DNA from: Cohnella fermenti
GTDB taxonomy: Bacteria; Bacillota; Bacilli; Paenibacillales; Paenibacillaceae
Length of the DNA: 64,000 nt
Assembly (NCBI RefSeq): GCF_004801405.1
Contig: NZ_SSOB01000002.1
Location: 62,001 to 126,000, forward strand
Direction of reading: 5' to 3'
Below, piece by piece: positions 41,913-50,188 of the stretch. The notes below the pieces were generated by a model. It searched no databases and was not told the DNA's origin. It worked only from the letters and a program-made list of their open reading frames with translations. Both the position numbers and the translations under genes were made by a program. Positions within the stretch are counted from its first letter, which is position 1; each line of letters opens with the position of its first letter.

Positions 41913-41946
41913 CACCGGGTAAACTTTATTAGAAGGAGCCATCATC

Positions 41947-42852
41947 TTGAGCACAGCCCAACCAGTCCAACCTTCCAGAAGCCTCGCCGCCATCTGGATC
42001 AGCCTGATCAGCAACATCGCCCTCACCCTGCTCAAGATCGGAGTCGGCCTCGCCTTCGGCAGCTCCGTGTTGATCGCGGACGGCATTCACAATGCCGGAG
42101 ACATCATCGCCACCGTGGCCGCGCTGACCTCCTCCATGGTGTCCAAGAAGCCTGCGGACGACGACCATCCCTACGGCCACGGCAAGGCCGAAGTCGTCGC
42201 CTCGGCGTTCGTCGCCGTCGTCCTGGCGCTAGCGGCGCTGTGGATCGGCTATCACTCCATCCTCAGCTTGACGGAGCCTGCGGTCAGCGAGAGCGCCCTC
42301 CCCTTGGTCGCAGCGATCGTCTCTCTCGTCTGGAAGCTCCTCCTGTACGTCTATACGATTCGCATCGGCCGCAGGGAGAAGAGCAAGAGCGTGCTCGCCA
42401 CCGCCTACGACCACCTCGCGGACGTCTACGCCTCGCTCGCCGCCGTGCTCGGGATCGGCCTGTCCCTTGTCGGCGAGCACCTGAACTGGGCTTGGTCCGC
42501 GTACGGCGACCCGATCGCCGGGATCATCGTCTCTCTTCTCGTGCTGAAGCTGGCGATCGAGATGGGCAAGGAAGCGGTCGACATCCTGATGGAACGGACG
42601 ATTCCTCCCGAACGCCTCGCCCGCTACGAGGAAGCCATCTTCGCGCTGGAGCCGATCAAGCGCATCGACCGGGTACGCGCCCGCGAGCACGGCCACTACA
42701 TCATCGTCGACGTCCGGGTCGGCATCCCGAGCCATTACACGATTCAGCAAGGCCACGACATCAGCCGCGAGATCAAACGCTGCGTCATCGAGAGCGACGA
42801 AGACGTCGTCGAGGTGATGGTTCACCTGAATCCGTGGAACGAAGGGGAGTAG
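41947..42852 (+). CDS. Cation diffusion facilitator (CDF) metal exporter
   Basis: 301 residues, six membrane helices and a cytosolic C-terminal domain. Metal site A shows DGIHNAGD (Asp45, Asp52) on helix II and YDHLADVYAS on helix V; HPYGHGKAE (His74, His78) follows helix II. The C-terminal domain ends VRVGIPSHYTIQQGHDISRE and VEVMVHLNPW. CDF proteins export Mn, Zn, Co, Ni or Fe in exchange for protons; the exact metal cannot be read here, though DxxxD-type sites are often Mn or Fe/Zn. TTG start behind AAGGAG. Expression is gated by the leader terminator. Confidence 0.93.
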   Translation: MSTAQPVQPSRSLAAIWISLISNIALTLLKIGVGLAFGSSVLIADGIHNAGDIIATVAALTSSMVSKKPADDDHPYGHGKAEVVASAFVAVVLALAALWIGYHSILSLTEPAVSESALPLVAAIVSLVWKLLLYVYTIRIGRREKSKSVLATAYDHLADVYASLAAVLGIGLSLVGEHLNWAWSAYGDPIAGIIVSLLVLKLAIEMGKEAVDILMERTIPPERLARYEEAIFALEPIKRIDRVRAREHGHYIIVDVRVGIPSHYTIQQGHDISREIKRCVIESDEDVVEVMVHLNPWNEGE

Positions 42853-42972
42853 AGCCAGGAGGCCGAATGGCCTAGCACCAGCCGGCGCGGTCGACATGTT
42901 GGCGAGTCAGTGGGCCGGCAAGTCGATTCCTATATTATGGTTATAGAGAAGGCGCTAACCCCCTTCTGATCC

Positions 42973-43058
42973 CTTATGCCTCTTCTCCCCTTGAATCAGG
43001 AACCTCCGCTTGCCGATCATGCCCTTATCCTGAACGAAAGGGAGAAGAGACCTAATGC
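42973..43058 (+). repeat. Palindromic element, copy 3
   Basis: Left arm TTATGCCTCTTCTCCC then CTTGAATCAGGA; right arm TCCTGAACGAAAGGGAGAAG then AGACCTAATG. This is the best-preserved copy, able to form a long imperfect stem. It lies between convergent CDF and qoxD genes. A GC-rich tail CCCCCAGAGGG follows, also found after copies 1 and 2. Other sequence in 42853-43194 is unremarkable apart from the terminator at 43119. Confidence 0.75.
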
Positions 43059-43118
43059 CCCCAGAGGGAATAGAGTGCAGGCGGGAGGAGGGCGAGACGC
43101 CGGGGCCAAACAACAGAT

Positions 43119-43152
43119 CAGGCGCCTTCCGCTTGCGACGGAAAGGCGCCTG
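43119..43152. terminator. Terminator shared by CDF and qox transcripts
   Basis: CAGGCGCCTTCCG (43119-43131) and CGGAAAGGCGCCTG (43139-43152) pair with one bulged base around loop CTTGCGA-like. It lies 43 bp past the qoxD stop. Confidence 0.75.
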
Positions 43153-43194
43153 TTCGTGCTGCCGAGCCGATGACGGGCCCGGTTGCAGACTTAA

Positions 43195-43533
43195 CTATTG
43201 ATATACTTCGTTGTTGCCCATGATCCAGATGGACCCTAGGACGATAACGAGCACGATTACCAAGCCGAGAATCAGAGCCATCAGGTTCCAGCGAGGCTTC
43301 TTCTCTTCCCTCAAGTGCATGAAGAAGAACAACTGGACAACGAATTGGAGCACTGCCGTTGCCAGCAGGATCACATTGGCCGCCGTTCCTTCCACGATAT
43401 CGTTCAGAACGAAGATCAGCGGAATGGCCGTAAGAATAAGCGACAGAACAAACCCGAGAACATAGGACTTCAGCGAGCCGTGGGACTCGTGTTCGCCGTG
43501 CGAATCGTGGGAATGAGTTTGATGTTGCGCCAT
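43195..43533 (-). CDS. qoxD: Quinol oxidase subunit IV
   Basis: 112 residues: a His-rich N-terminus (HQTHSHDSHGEHESHG) followed by three membrane helices (YVLGFVLSLILTAIPLIFVL; VILLATAVLQFVVQLFFFMH; LMALILGLVIVLVIVLGSIW). Size and pattern are those of the CyoD/QoxD small subunit, needed for assembly of the haem-copper quinol oxidase. It is last gene of the qoxABCD operon, with a start one base past the subunit III stop. Confidence 0.93.
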   Translation of the reverse strand: MAQHQTHSHDSHGEHESHGSLKSYVLGFVLSLILTAIPLIFVLNDIVEGTAANVILLATAVLQFVVQLFFFMHLREEKKPRWNLMALILGLVIVLVIVLGSIWIMGNNEVYQ

Positions 43534-43534
43534 C

Positions 43535-44167
43535 TTACATCACCCCCATCATGTAAACGATAGTGAACACGAAGATCCAGACGACGTCCAGGAAGTGCCA
43601 GTACAAGCTGATGATGTTGATCTTGCGGGTGGTTACCGGCGTGATGCCGTGACGAGTCAACTGGATAATCAGCGCAATCATCCACACCAGACCGACCGAG
43701 ACGTGAAGTCCGTGCGTTCCGACCAGCGTGTAGAAGCTGGAGAGGAAGGCGCTGGTCGAGATCTTCGCCCCTTCGTCGATCATCTTCAGGAACTCCGTCA
43801 CTTCAAGCGTTACGAACGAAGCGCCGAGAATAATCGTCACGATCAGCCATCCGATAAGGCCTTTTCTGTTGCCTTTGTGCATGCAGAGCACGGCCAGACC
43901 GCTCGTGAAGCTAGAGGTAAGCAGGATGAACGTCTCGGCGATAACCCCCGGCATCTCGAACAGCTCGGAGGCCGTCGGGCCTCCCGCCGTATTGTTGTGA
44001 AGCACGAGATACGTTGCGAACAACGTTCCGAACAAGATACAGTCCGTGATCAGGAACAGCCAGAAGCCCATCTGCCGGAGAGCTTCCATGTCATGATGCC
44101 CGTCATGACCGTGATCGTGATCATGGCCGTGCCCTTGCGATACTGCATGATTCGCATTATGAGCCAT
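43535..44167 (-). CDS. qoxC: Quinol oxidase subunit III
   Basis: 210 residues, five membrane helices. The N-terminus is His/Asp-rich (HGHDHDHGHDGHHDMEALRQ). GFWLFLITDCILFGTLFATY and LVGTHGLHVSVGLVWMIALI are typical subunit III motifs. It lacks the first two helices of mitochondrial subunit III, as in other quinol oxidases. Start and subunit I stop overlap as TAATG. Confidence 0.95.
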   Translation of the reverse strand: MAHNANHAVSQGHGHDHDHGHDGHHDMEALRQMGFWLFLITDCILFGTLFATYLVLHNNTAGGPTASELFEMPGVIAETFILLTSSFTSGLAVLCMHKGNRKGLIGWLIVTIILGASFVTLEVTEFLKMIDEGAKISTSAFLSSFYTLVGTHGLHVSVGLVWMIALIIQLTRHGITPVTTRKINIISLYWHFLDVVWIFVFTIVYMMGVM

Positions 44168-46137
44168 TAGACAGCCCTCCCCGCAGCAGCCTCGGTCTTC
44201 CTAATCTCATCGACCGGGATATAATAATCCGTATCGTAACGGAAGGAGTAGAACAGCATCGTAATAGCGACGCCAGCCATAGCCGGAAGCGCGAGCCACA
44301 TCCAGTCGAACACGAAGCCGAAGCCGGCAAGGAACCAGAAGGTCGACTTGATGATCGGCATCGCCGAGTTCTTCGGCATGTGAATCGGCTGCAGCGCCGG
44401 CTTCGGAGTCGGCTTGCCGCCCGCCTTGATGCGCTGCTTCTCTTCCCACCAGTCGTCGACGTCCTTCACAACCGGATCGGTCGCGAAGTTGTAGAGCGGA
44501 GCCGGCGATTGGATCGACCATTCGAGCGTACGGCCGTCCCATGGGTCGCCCGTCGTGTCCTTGTCCATCTTCTTGATGCTGTACAGAATCTGCCACACTT
44601 GGACAAGGAAGCCGATGCCCATGATGAAGCCGCCGATCGTCGAGACGAGGTTCAGGCCGAACCAGCCGGTGTCCCAACTGTACGTGCTGTAACGACGGGT
44701 CATGCCCATGAGGCCGACGACGTATTGCGGCATGAAGCACACGTAGAAGCCGATATTCCAGAGCCAGAACGCCCACCTGCCGAGCTTCTCGTCCAGCTTG
44801 AAGCCGAACATCTTCGGCCACCAATAGTAGAAGCCCGCGAAGTAACCGAACACGACGCCGCCGATCAGCACCTGGTGGAAGTGCGCGATCAGGAAGTAGC
44901 TGTTATGGAACTGGAAGTCTGCCGGAGCGACCGACAGCATAACGCCCGTCAAGCCGCCGACGACGAAGCAAGGAATGAAGCCCATCGTCCATAGCATCGG
45001 CGCTTGGAACGAGATTCGTCCCTTATACATCGTGAAGAGCCAGTTAAACACCTTGACCCCCGTCGGAATCGCGATGACCATCGTCGATATCGCGAAGAAC
45101 GCGTTGACGCTGGCCCCGGAGCCCATCGTGAAGAAGTGGTGAGCCCAGGTTAAGAAAGAGACCACGCTTATGCTCATAATGGCGATCACCATCGAACTGT
45201 AGCCGAACAGCTTCTTCTTCGCGAAGGTTGAGACGACATCGGAGAATATTCCAAACGCCGGAAGAACAACGATATATACTTCGGGGTGGCCCCACATCCA
45301 GATGAGGTTGATGTACATCATCGGATTGCCGCCGCCGTCCAGGGTGAAGAAGTGCGCCCCGAGGAACCGGTCGATGAACAGCAGCGCCAGCGTCACGGTC
45401 AGAACCGGGAACGCGAGGATAATTGTCAAACAACTCCCCAGAACCGACCAGGTGAACATCGGCATCTTCATCAGCTTCATGCCCGGAGCGCGCATCTTGA
45501 GAATCGTGACGATGAAGTTGATCCCCGTCATCAAGCTGCCGATACCGGAGATCTGGATGCCCCAGATATAGAAGTCCTGCCCCACGCCGGGGTTAAACAT
45601 CTTCTCCGACAGCGGAGGATAAGCGAGCCAGCCGGAGTTCGGCGAGCCGCCGATAACGAACGACAGATTGAACAGCATCGCGCCCATGAAGAACAGCCAG
45701 AAGCTGAGCGAGTTAAGCACAGGGAACGCGACGTCGCGCGCACCGATCTGCAACGGCACGGAGATATTGAACAAGCCGAACATCAGCGGCATCGCCATGA
45801 ACAGAATCATGATGACCCCGTGAGTCGTGAAGATCTCGTTATAGTGCTCCGGCTTCAGGAATTCCATCTCCGGCATCACAAGCTGCGTCCGCATCAGCAG
45901 GGCGTCGACCCCGCCGCGGAACAGCATGAGCAAGGACGCGATAATGTACATAATGCCGATCTTCTTGTGGTCAACGGTCGTGACCCACTCGCGCCAGAAC
46001 CAGCCCCACTTCTTGAAGTAGGTCAGCACGAACAGGACGGAGAGAGACGCGAGCACGATCCCCACGTCCGCTCCGTAAATAAGCGGGTCGCCCGTTACAA
46101 AGAAATCGGAAGCCCAGTCTTTAATATCTTCCCACAC
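44167..46137 (-). CDS. qoxB: Quinol oxidase subunit I
   Basis: 656 residues with about 15 membrane helices. Haem and copper ligands are visible: the low-spin haem His in EIFTTHGVIMILFMAMP; CuB ligands in WMWGHPEVYIVVLPAFG and in FLTWAHHFFTMG; high-spin haem His in FLIAHFHQVLIGG. The HPEVY motif carries the cross-linked His-Tyr. It reduces oxygen to water while pumping protons. The gene starts GTG behind AGGAGG. The extra N- and C-terminal helices match QoxB/CyoB. Confidence 0.97.
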   Translation of the reverse strand: MWEDIKDWASDFFVTGDPLIYGADVGIVLASLSVLFVLTYFKKWGWFWREWVTTVDHKKIGIMYIIASLLMLFRGGVDALLMRTQLVMPEMEFLKPEHYNEIFTTHGVIMILFMAMPLMFGLFNISVPLQIGARDVAFPVLNSLSFWLFFMGAMLFNLSFVIGGSPNSGWLAYPPLSEKMFNPGVGQDFYIWGIQISGIGSLMTGINFIVTILKMRAPGMKLMKMPMFTWSVLGSCLTIILAFPVLTVTLALLFIDRFLGAHFFTLDGGGNPMMYINLIWMWGHPEVYIVVLPAFGIFSDVVSTFAKKKLFGYSSMVIAIMSISVVSFLTWAHHFFTMGSGASVNAFFAISTMVIAIPTGVKVFNWLFTMYKGRISFQAPMLWTMGFIPCFVVGGLTGVMLSVAPADFQFHNSYFLIAHFHQVLIGGVVFGYFAGFYYWWPKMFGFKLDEKLGRWAFWLWNIGFYVCFMPQYVVGLMGMTRRYSTYSWDTGWFGLNLVSTIGGFIMGIGFLVQVWQILYSIKKMDKDTTGDPWDGRTLEWSIQSPAPLYNFATDPVVKDVDDWWEEKQRIKAGGKPTPKPALQPIHMPKNSAMPIIKSTFWFLAGFGFVFDWMWLALPAMAGVAITMLFYSFRYDTDYYIPVDEIRKTEAAAGRAV

Positions 46138-46165
46138 GAGACATCCTCCTTATCCTATTCCTCGT

Positions 46166-47107
46166 TTACTTGTTCGTTCCGCCCTCGGAAGAAGTCTCCT
46201 CTGAGGAGGATTCCCCTTCCGCAGCCGCGCTATGATTGTGAGAGGAGCCGTACTTGCTCACGATTCGATCGAACAAGCCATCCGGGAAGGAGGAGTATGT
46301 GTCGTTCGTCTCGACAACCCCTGGCTCAGCCAGCTCGTCATAACCCTGTTCGGTGAGCGCAGGCGAAGATTGCTTGATGTCGGCCACCCAGCTATCGAAG
46401 TCCGCTTGGGAGGTCGCTTCCGCCGTGAACTCCATCTTGCCGAAGTGCTCTCCGCTGAAGTTCGCTCCGCGGCCCTGGTACTGACCGACCTCGCTGGCCA
46501 TGAGATTCAGTTCCATCGCCATGCCGGACATCGTATAGATCTGGCCGCCGAGCTGCGGAATCCAGAACGAATTCATCGGCGCGTCGGACGTCAGCTTGAA
46601 TTCGACCGGAACGTCTTCCGGGAATCGAACGTAGTTAACCGTAGCGATGCCCTCCTCCGGATACGTGAAGAGCCACTTCCAGTCCAGCGACGTAACTTCG
46701 ATCGTAACCGGCTTGACTCCGTCCTTCGCTTCCGCCGCCAGCGCCTTGGAAGGCTCCAGCTTGAAGGAATAAATAACCGTGATCACGCCCAGAACGACGA
46801 TGATGAGGATCGGAACGCCCCACATCCAGCTCTCGATCTTGGTGCTGTGCGACCAATTCGGCTTGTATTCCACATTGTCTTTATTCGATGCGCGGTACTT
46901 CCAGGCGAAGTAGAACGCCATGCTCAAGACCGGCACGGTGATGATAATGCTCAGCACGATCGTAATCATGATAAGATCGAACTGTTCCTTGGCAACGATG
47001 CCCTTAGGTTCCAGAACCCCCATATCCGTGCTGCAGCCCGACATCAGAAGCGCGATCGCAAGCAGCGGAAGCGCCGCAACGAACCGCCGCCAACCCCTTG
47101 ATTTCAT
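46166..47107 (-). CDS. qoxA: Quinol oxidase subunit II (lipoprotein)
   Basis: 313 residues starting MKSRGWRRFVAALPLLAIAL, with lipobox LMSGC. Two membrane helices flank a cupredoxin domain (DWKWLFTYPEEGIATVNYVR; NSFWIPQLGGQIYTMSGMAM). The CuA cysteines of cytochrome c oxidases are absent: the region reads GRGANFSGEHFGKMEF. The complex therefore accepts electrons from menaquinol, not cytochrome c. The start at 47107 has GAGGAG 11 bases upstream; an open extension to 47272 lacks a ribosome site. First gene of qoxABCD. Confidence 0.95.
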   Translation of the reverse strand: MKSRGWRRFVAALPLLAIALLMSGCSTDMGVLEPKGIVAKEQFDLIMITIVLSIIITVPVLSMAFYFAWKYRASNKDNVEYKPNWSHSTKIESWMWGVPILIIVVLGVITVIYSFKLEPSKALAAEAKDGVKPVTIEVTSLDWKWLFTYPEEGIATVNYVRFPEDVPVEFKLTSDAPMNSFWIPQLGGQIYTMSGMAMELNLMASEVGQYQGRGANFSGEHFGKMEFTAEATSQADFDSWVADIKQSSPALTEQGYDELAEPGVVETNDTYSSFPDGLFDRIVSKYGSSHNHSAAAEGESSSEETSSEGGTNK

Positions 47108-47558
47108 AATGTAACTCATCTCCTCAGCGATGCTATGTTGAAGCAGAATCGCGCGAGCCGTTCCGAACCCAATCGCGCTTGACGACTCTAAGATACCAGA
47201 AAGACCTGTGATCTTCTGCACTGTTAACAAAGGAGACATATTACGTTCTTTTTTTCGCAATAATTTGTTCACGGATTCGACTTAACTTGGTCGCAAAGCG
47301 TCATTTGCCCGCTTCGGCCCCCCTATTCTATCGATTCCGCAGCCGCTGTCCTATCGATTCGGCCGCCTCTGTATCCGTCCATGTCCGCCTGCGCAGGCCA
47401 AAGAACCCCCGGCATCCATCCCCGTTGCCGCCGTTCCCGAATCCTTCCGCAGGGCTTGTCCGTCCGGCCGCGGCGGATGCCGTTCTCACGCAAGAAGGGC
47501 CGCCCCCCAGCCTCAACGGCGAGCATGGGAGCAGCCCTTCCTTCCGACATTCCGCTTC
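47108..47558. other. Intergenic upstream of qox
   Basis: Holds the qoxA leader (about 47108-47300). TAATAT at about 47237-47242 on the - strand is a possible -10, without a good -35. The remainder to 47558 is GC-rich sequence with open frames on both strands that show no ribosome site or family signature. Confidence 0.4.
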
Positions 47559-47807
47559 TCAGACAACCGGTTCCTCCGCCGTCGGTTCCACGATCGGCGC
47601 CTTCTTCTCGGTATTGCGCTGCATCAAGGACGCGAACGCCCCGAGCATCAGAACTTCGATTCCGCCGATCAGGAATCCGATCCCGATCATCAGGCCAAGA
47701 TTATCGTCGCTGAATTCCCGTATATGCCAACCGCTCAAGACGACTCCGATCGCAATAATGACTGCCGCTATCCATTTAGTAGCCTTGAACATGTCAAACG
47801 TTCTCAT
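47559..47807 (-). CDS. Small two-helix membrane protein
   Basis: 82 residues: MRTFDMFKATKW, a helix (IAAVIIAIGVVLSGWHI), a short loop, a second helix (LMIGIGFLIGGIEVLMLGAF) and an acidic tail. AAGGAG is 10 bases before the ATG at 47807. I do not recognise a family. The downstream qox operon is on the same strand but 450 bp away. Confidence 0.7.
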   Translation of the reverse strand: MRTFDMFKATKWIAAVIIAIGVVLSGWHIREFSDDNLGLMIGIGFLIGGIEVLMLGAFASLMQRNTEKKAPIVEPTAEEPVV

Positions 47808-48023
47808 GTTCGCCACACTCCTTATCATGTAAGCGTTATTTGTGTCTATTGTATCACATAGTTGTGACGAAATCATGTACTTTGTAAAAATTGGGTGTCT
47901 GCTCTTAAAATCCCCTCCCCGACTCAGGTCGGGTACGAAACCGTTCCCCGGTTGGTTGGAGCTTGCCGCCTCTTCCTATAGACTAACCTTATGATCCCAT
48001 TACTAATCGAACGGAGAGAAGTC

Positions 48024-48590
48024 ATGAAGAAGAACGATTATCTCGACTCGCTGAACGATCTTCTGGGCTCCATTCCGGAACCGGAACGTTACGCTCTTCT
48101 GCGCGAGCTTGATTCCCGAATCGCTTATCAATTACAGAAGGGAAGAAGCGAGGACGATATCCTGCATGAGCTGGGCGACCCGGGCTCCCAGGCACATCGG
48201 ATTCTGGAGGAGCGCCACACCCGCTTGCAGCGCGAGCTCGGCCGCACGGGCCCTTCCTTCGGCTCCCGGCCGGATTACGTGCGGATGGCAGGCGTCGGCA
48301 TTCTGCTGCTCTTCCTGAACATGATCGCGCTGCCGGTCATCGCCTCTCTCGGCGCCGCCTTGCTGTCGTTGGGCGCCTCGGCGGCGGCGGCCGTCCTCTC
48401 GCCGGCGCTCAGCCTGCTCGGATGGTTCTGGGATTCCTCCTTCTATCCGGCCAGCCTGTTCGCACACATCGCCGTGGCCGGCGTCGGCATTCTGCTGCTC
48501 CTGCTGTTCCTCCCCCTCGCCAAGCTCGGCTTCAGATGCATCGTCGCTTACGGCAGGTGGAATCTACGCATGTTGAGAGGAAGGGAATAA
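48024..48590 (+). CDS. DUF1700/HAAS-type membrane protein
   Basis: 188 residues. The N-terminal 70 residues (YLDSLNDLLGSIPEPERYAL; LQKGRSEDDILHELGDPGSQ) carry the helical HAAS signature of DUF1700 proteins, thought to be a signalling domain. Two or three long membrane helices follow (GILLLFLNMIALPVIASLGA; VAGVGILLLLLFLPLAKLGF). ATG at 48024 follows GGAGAGAAG. It is usually found with a PadR regulator, which is missing here. It precedes the DUF4097 gene by 3 bp, so the two are co-expressed. Confidence 0.8.
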   Translation: MKKNDYLDSLNDLLGSIPEPERYALLRELDSRIAYQLQKGRSEDDILHELGDPGSQAHRILEERHTRLQRELGRTGPSFGSRPDYVRMAGVGILLLFLNMIALPVIASLGAALLSLGASAAAAVLSPALSLLGWFWDSSFYPASLFAHIAVAGVGILLLLLFLPLAKLGFRCIVAYGRWNLRMLRGRE

Positions 48591-48593
48591 CCA

Positions 48594-49466
48594 ATGAATA
48601 CGAAACGCTGGTTGTCGATCGCCCTCGGGCTGATCCTGATCGGACTGGGCGGAGCCGCCTTCTACAACTTCCAATTCGGGGAAGATAAACAAACGTACGA
48701 GCACGCCTGGACGTTCGATGCGGACGAACTGAAGCAGCTCAGCATTCTCGCCGATTCCCAGAGCCTGAACATCGCCTTCGAGCCGAGCGGAGACGGCTCC
48801 AATGCCATCCGGATCAGCGGCAAGGCGCCGGGCAAGGTCATCGACCAGATCAAGCAAGCGCAGTTGTCGAACGGGGCGCTGAAGATCAGCATGAAGGAAG
48901 GATGGAGCTTCGGCGCCTTCGACTTCGACTTCGGCTCCTCCCAGCAAGTGACCGTCTCCCTGTCTCCGGAAGCAGCCAAGGCGCTTCAGGTATTCAAGGT
49001 CGACACCGACTCGGGCTCCATCCGGATAGGCGCTGCGGAGTCCTCCCAGGTCGCTCAGGCCGCGCAAGGAGATATCGAATCCGATTCCGGCAGCATCAAG
49101 CTGTACGGCTTCCAAGGCGAGACGCTGAAGCTCGAGTCCGACTCCGGCAGCATCTATGCGGAGAACGTCGCGGCAACCCTCTCCGTCTCCTCCGATTCCG
49201 GCAGCATTAAAGTGGAGCATCTGAACGGAACGTCCACGCTGAAGAGCGACTCCGGCAGCATCAAGCTGACCAAGGACGACACCGCGAGCGCCGACATCAA
49301 GAGCGACTCCGGAAGCGTGCGCGTCGAGGTGCCGAGCGAATTCGGCGGCAGCTACGATCTTCGCTCCGATTCCGGCTCCATCCATTCGCCCGACTCGCAG
49401 AATCGGACCCGCGATGTCATCAAGGTGCGCACCGACAGCGGCAGCATTCGCGTCACCGCCCCTTGA
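48594..49466 (+). CDS. DUF4097-type beta-solenoid protein with eight DSGS repeats
   Basis: 290 residues. An N-terminal membrane anchor (WLSIALGLILIGLGGAAFYN) is followed by a repetitive beta region. The motif [ST]DSGS[IV] occurs eight times from about residue 140 (DTDSGSIRI, ESDSGSIKL, and so on), roughly every 18-22 residues, typical of the parallel beta-helix of DUF4097 adhesin-like proteins. It is exported and remains membrane-anchored. It forms an operon with the DUF1700 gene, suggesting envelope-stress or surface sensing. Confidence 0.88.
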   Translation: MNTKRWLSIALGLILIGLGGAAFYNFQFGEDKQTYEHAWTFDADELKQLSILADSQSLNIAFEPSGDGSNAIRISGKAPGKVIDQIKQAQLSNGALKISMKEGWSFGAFDFDFGSSQQVTVSLSPEAAKALQVFKVDTDSGSIRIGAAESSQVAQAAQGDIESDSGSIKLYGFQGETLKLESDSGSIYAENVAATLSVSSDSGSIKVEHLNGTSTLKSDSGSIKLTKDDTASADIKSDSGSVRVEVPSEFGGSYDLRSDSGSIHSPDSQNRTRDVIKVRTDSGSIRVTAP

Positions 49467-49554
49467 TCGGACGGCGCGCGGCCGTCTTCGCAAGGAAAGT
49501 TCGCGCGCACAGCCCCAAGAGACTAGCCTTCCAGAGCGAATTGTGGGAAAATTA

Positions 49555-49580
49555 AAGGTACCTTACAATCGAGGTACCTT
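49555..49580. promoter_or_regulatory. Tandem palindromes, probable MarR operator
   Basis: AAGGTACCTT (49555-49564, perfect palindrome) recurs as GAGGTACCTT (49571-49580), centre-to-centre 16 bp. Both lie 24-50 bp before the MarR GTG start, where the promoter would be. Fits autorepression by two dimers. Confidence 0.55.
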
Positions 49581-49603
49581 AACGATCTGCGGAGGCACGT
49601 CCA

Positions 49604-50029
49604 GTGAATTTACACGACAATATCGTGGAGCTGTTCGGATTGATCCGGCAGCACAACCGAACATGGCGCAACGAATGGGCGAAGGACATCGAGAGCGATC
49701 TGTCCATCAGCCAGGTTCAGGCGCTCGACATCCTTCAGGCGGAAGGGGCTCGGCCGAGCTCTTATCTCTCGAACATCCTGGGCGTCACTTCCGGCGGCAT
49801 GACCGTCATCTCCGACAAGCTCGTCAAGCAGCAGCTCGTCGAACGCGTCAACGACCCGAACGACCGCAGGGTTGTCAAGCTCGAGATTACGGACCTGGGC
49901 AAGCACACGCTCGCCTCCATCCAAGACAAGAGGGTCGCCCTGATGGAGAAGATGTTCAGCTCGCTAAGCGAAGACGATATTCACCGAATGCTGAACATCT
50001 ACCGCAAGCTGCTGCCCACCCGCGAATAA
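49604..50029 (+). CDS. MarR-family transcriptional regulator
   Basis: 141 residues, GTG start behind GGAGG. Winged helix: SYLSNILGVTSGGMTVISDK, then LVERVNDPNDRRVVKLEITD, the conserved beta-wing with the DRR motif. The helical dimerisation segments at both ends are complete. No Cys, so a thiol-based sensing mechanism is excluded. Its operator probably lies at 49555-49580. It is followed by its own terminator; target genes other than itself are not evident. Confidence 0.93.
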   Translation: MNLHDNIVELFGLIRQHNRTWRNEWAKDIESDLSISQVQALDILQAEGARPSSYLSNILGVTSGGMTVISDKLVKQQLVERVNDPNDRRVVKLEITDLGKHTLASIQDKRVALMEKMFSSLSEDDIHRMLNIYRKLLPTRE

Positions 50030-50046
50030 GACGACGAACGAATCGG

Positions 50047-50081
50047 CTCCATTCCTCCCGAGGCGGAATGGAGTTTTTTTT
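50047..50081 (+). terminator. Rho-independent terminator of the MarR gene
   Basis: CTCCATTCC (50047-50055), loop, GGAATGGAG (50065-50073), then eight T residues. A classical structure. Confidence 0.9.
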
Positions 50082-50188
50082 CGCAAATGGCTTTAAAGGA
50101 CTATAATCGGCGGCCCTTCCATACGATAGATAAGTTAGGCAATTCTTACAGAACGTCAGAATGCTAGAACGGTTAGGAGGACACACAC

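Noticed and set aside
47287-47832. Plus-strand 181-codon frame upstream of the DUF1700 gene
   Set aside because: Antisense to the small membrane protein, no ribosome site, composition-driven.
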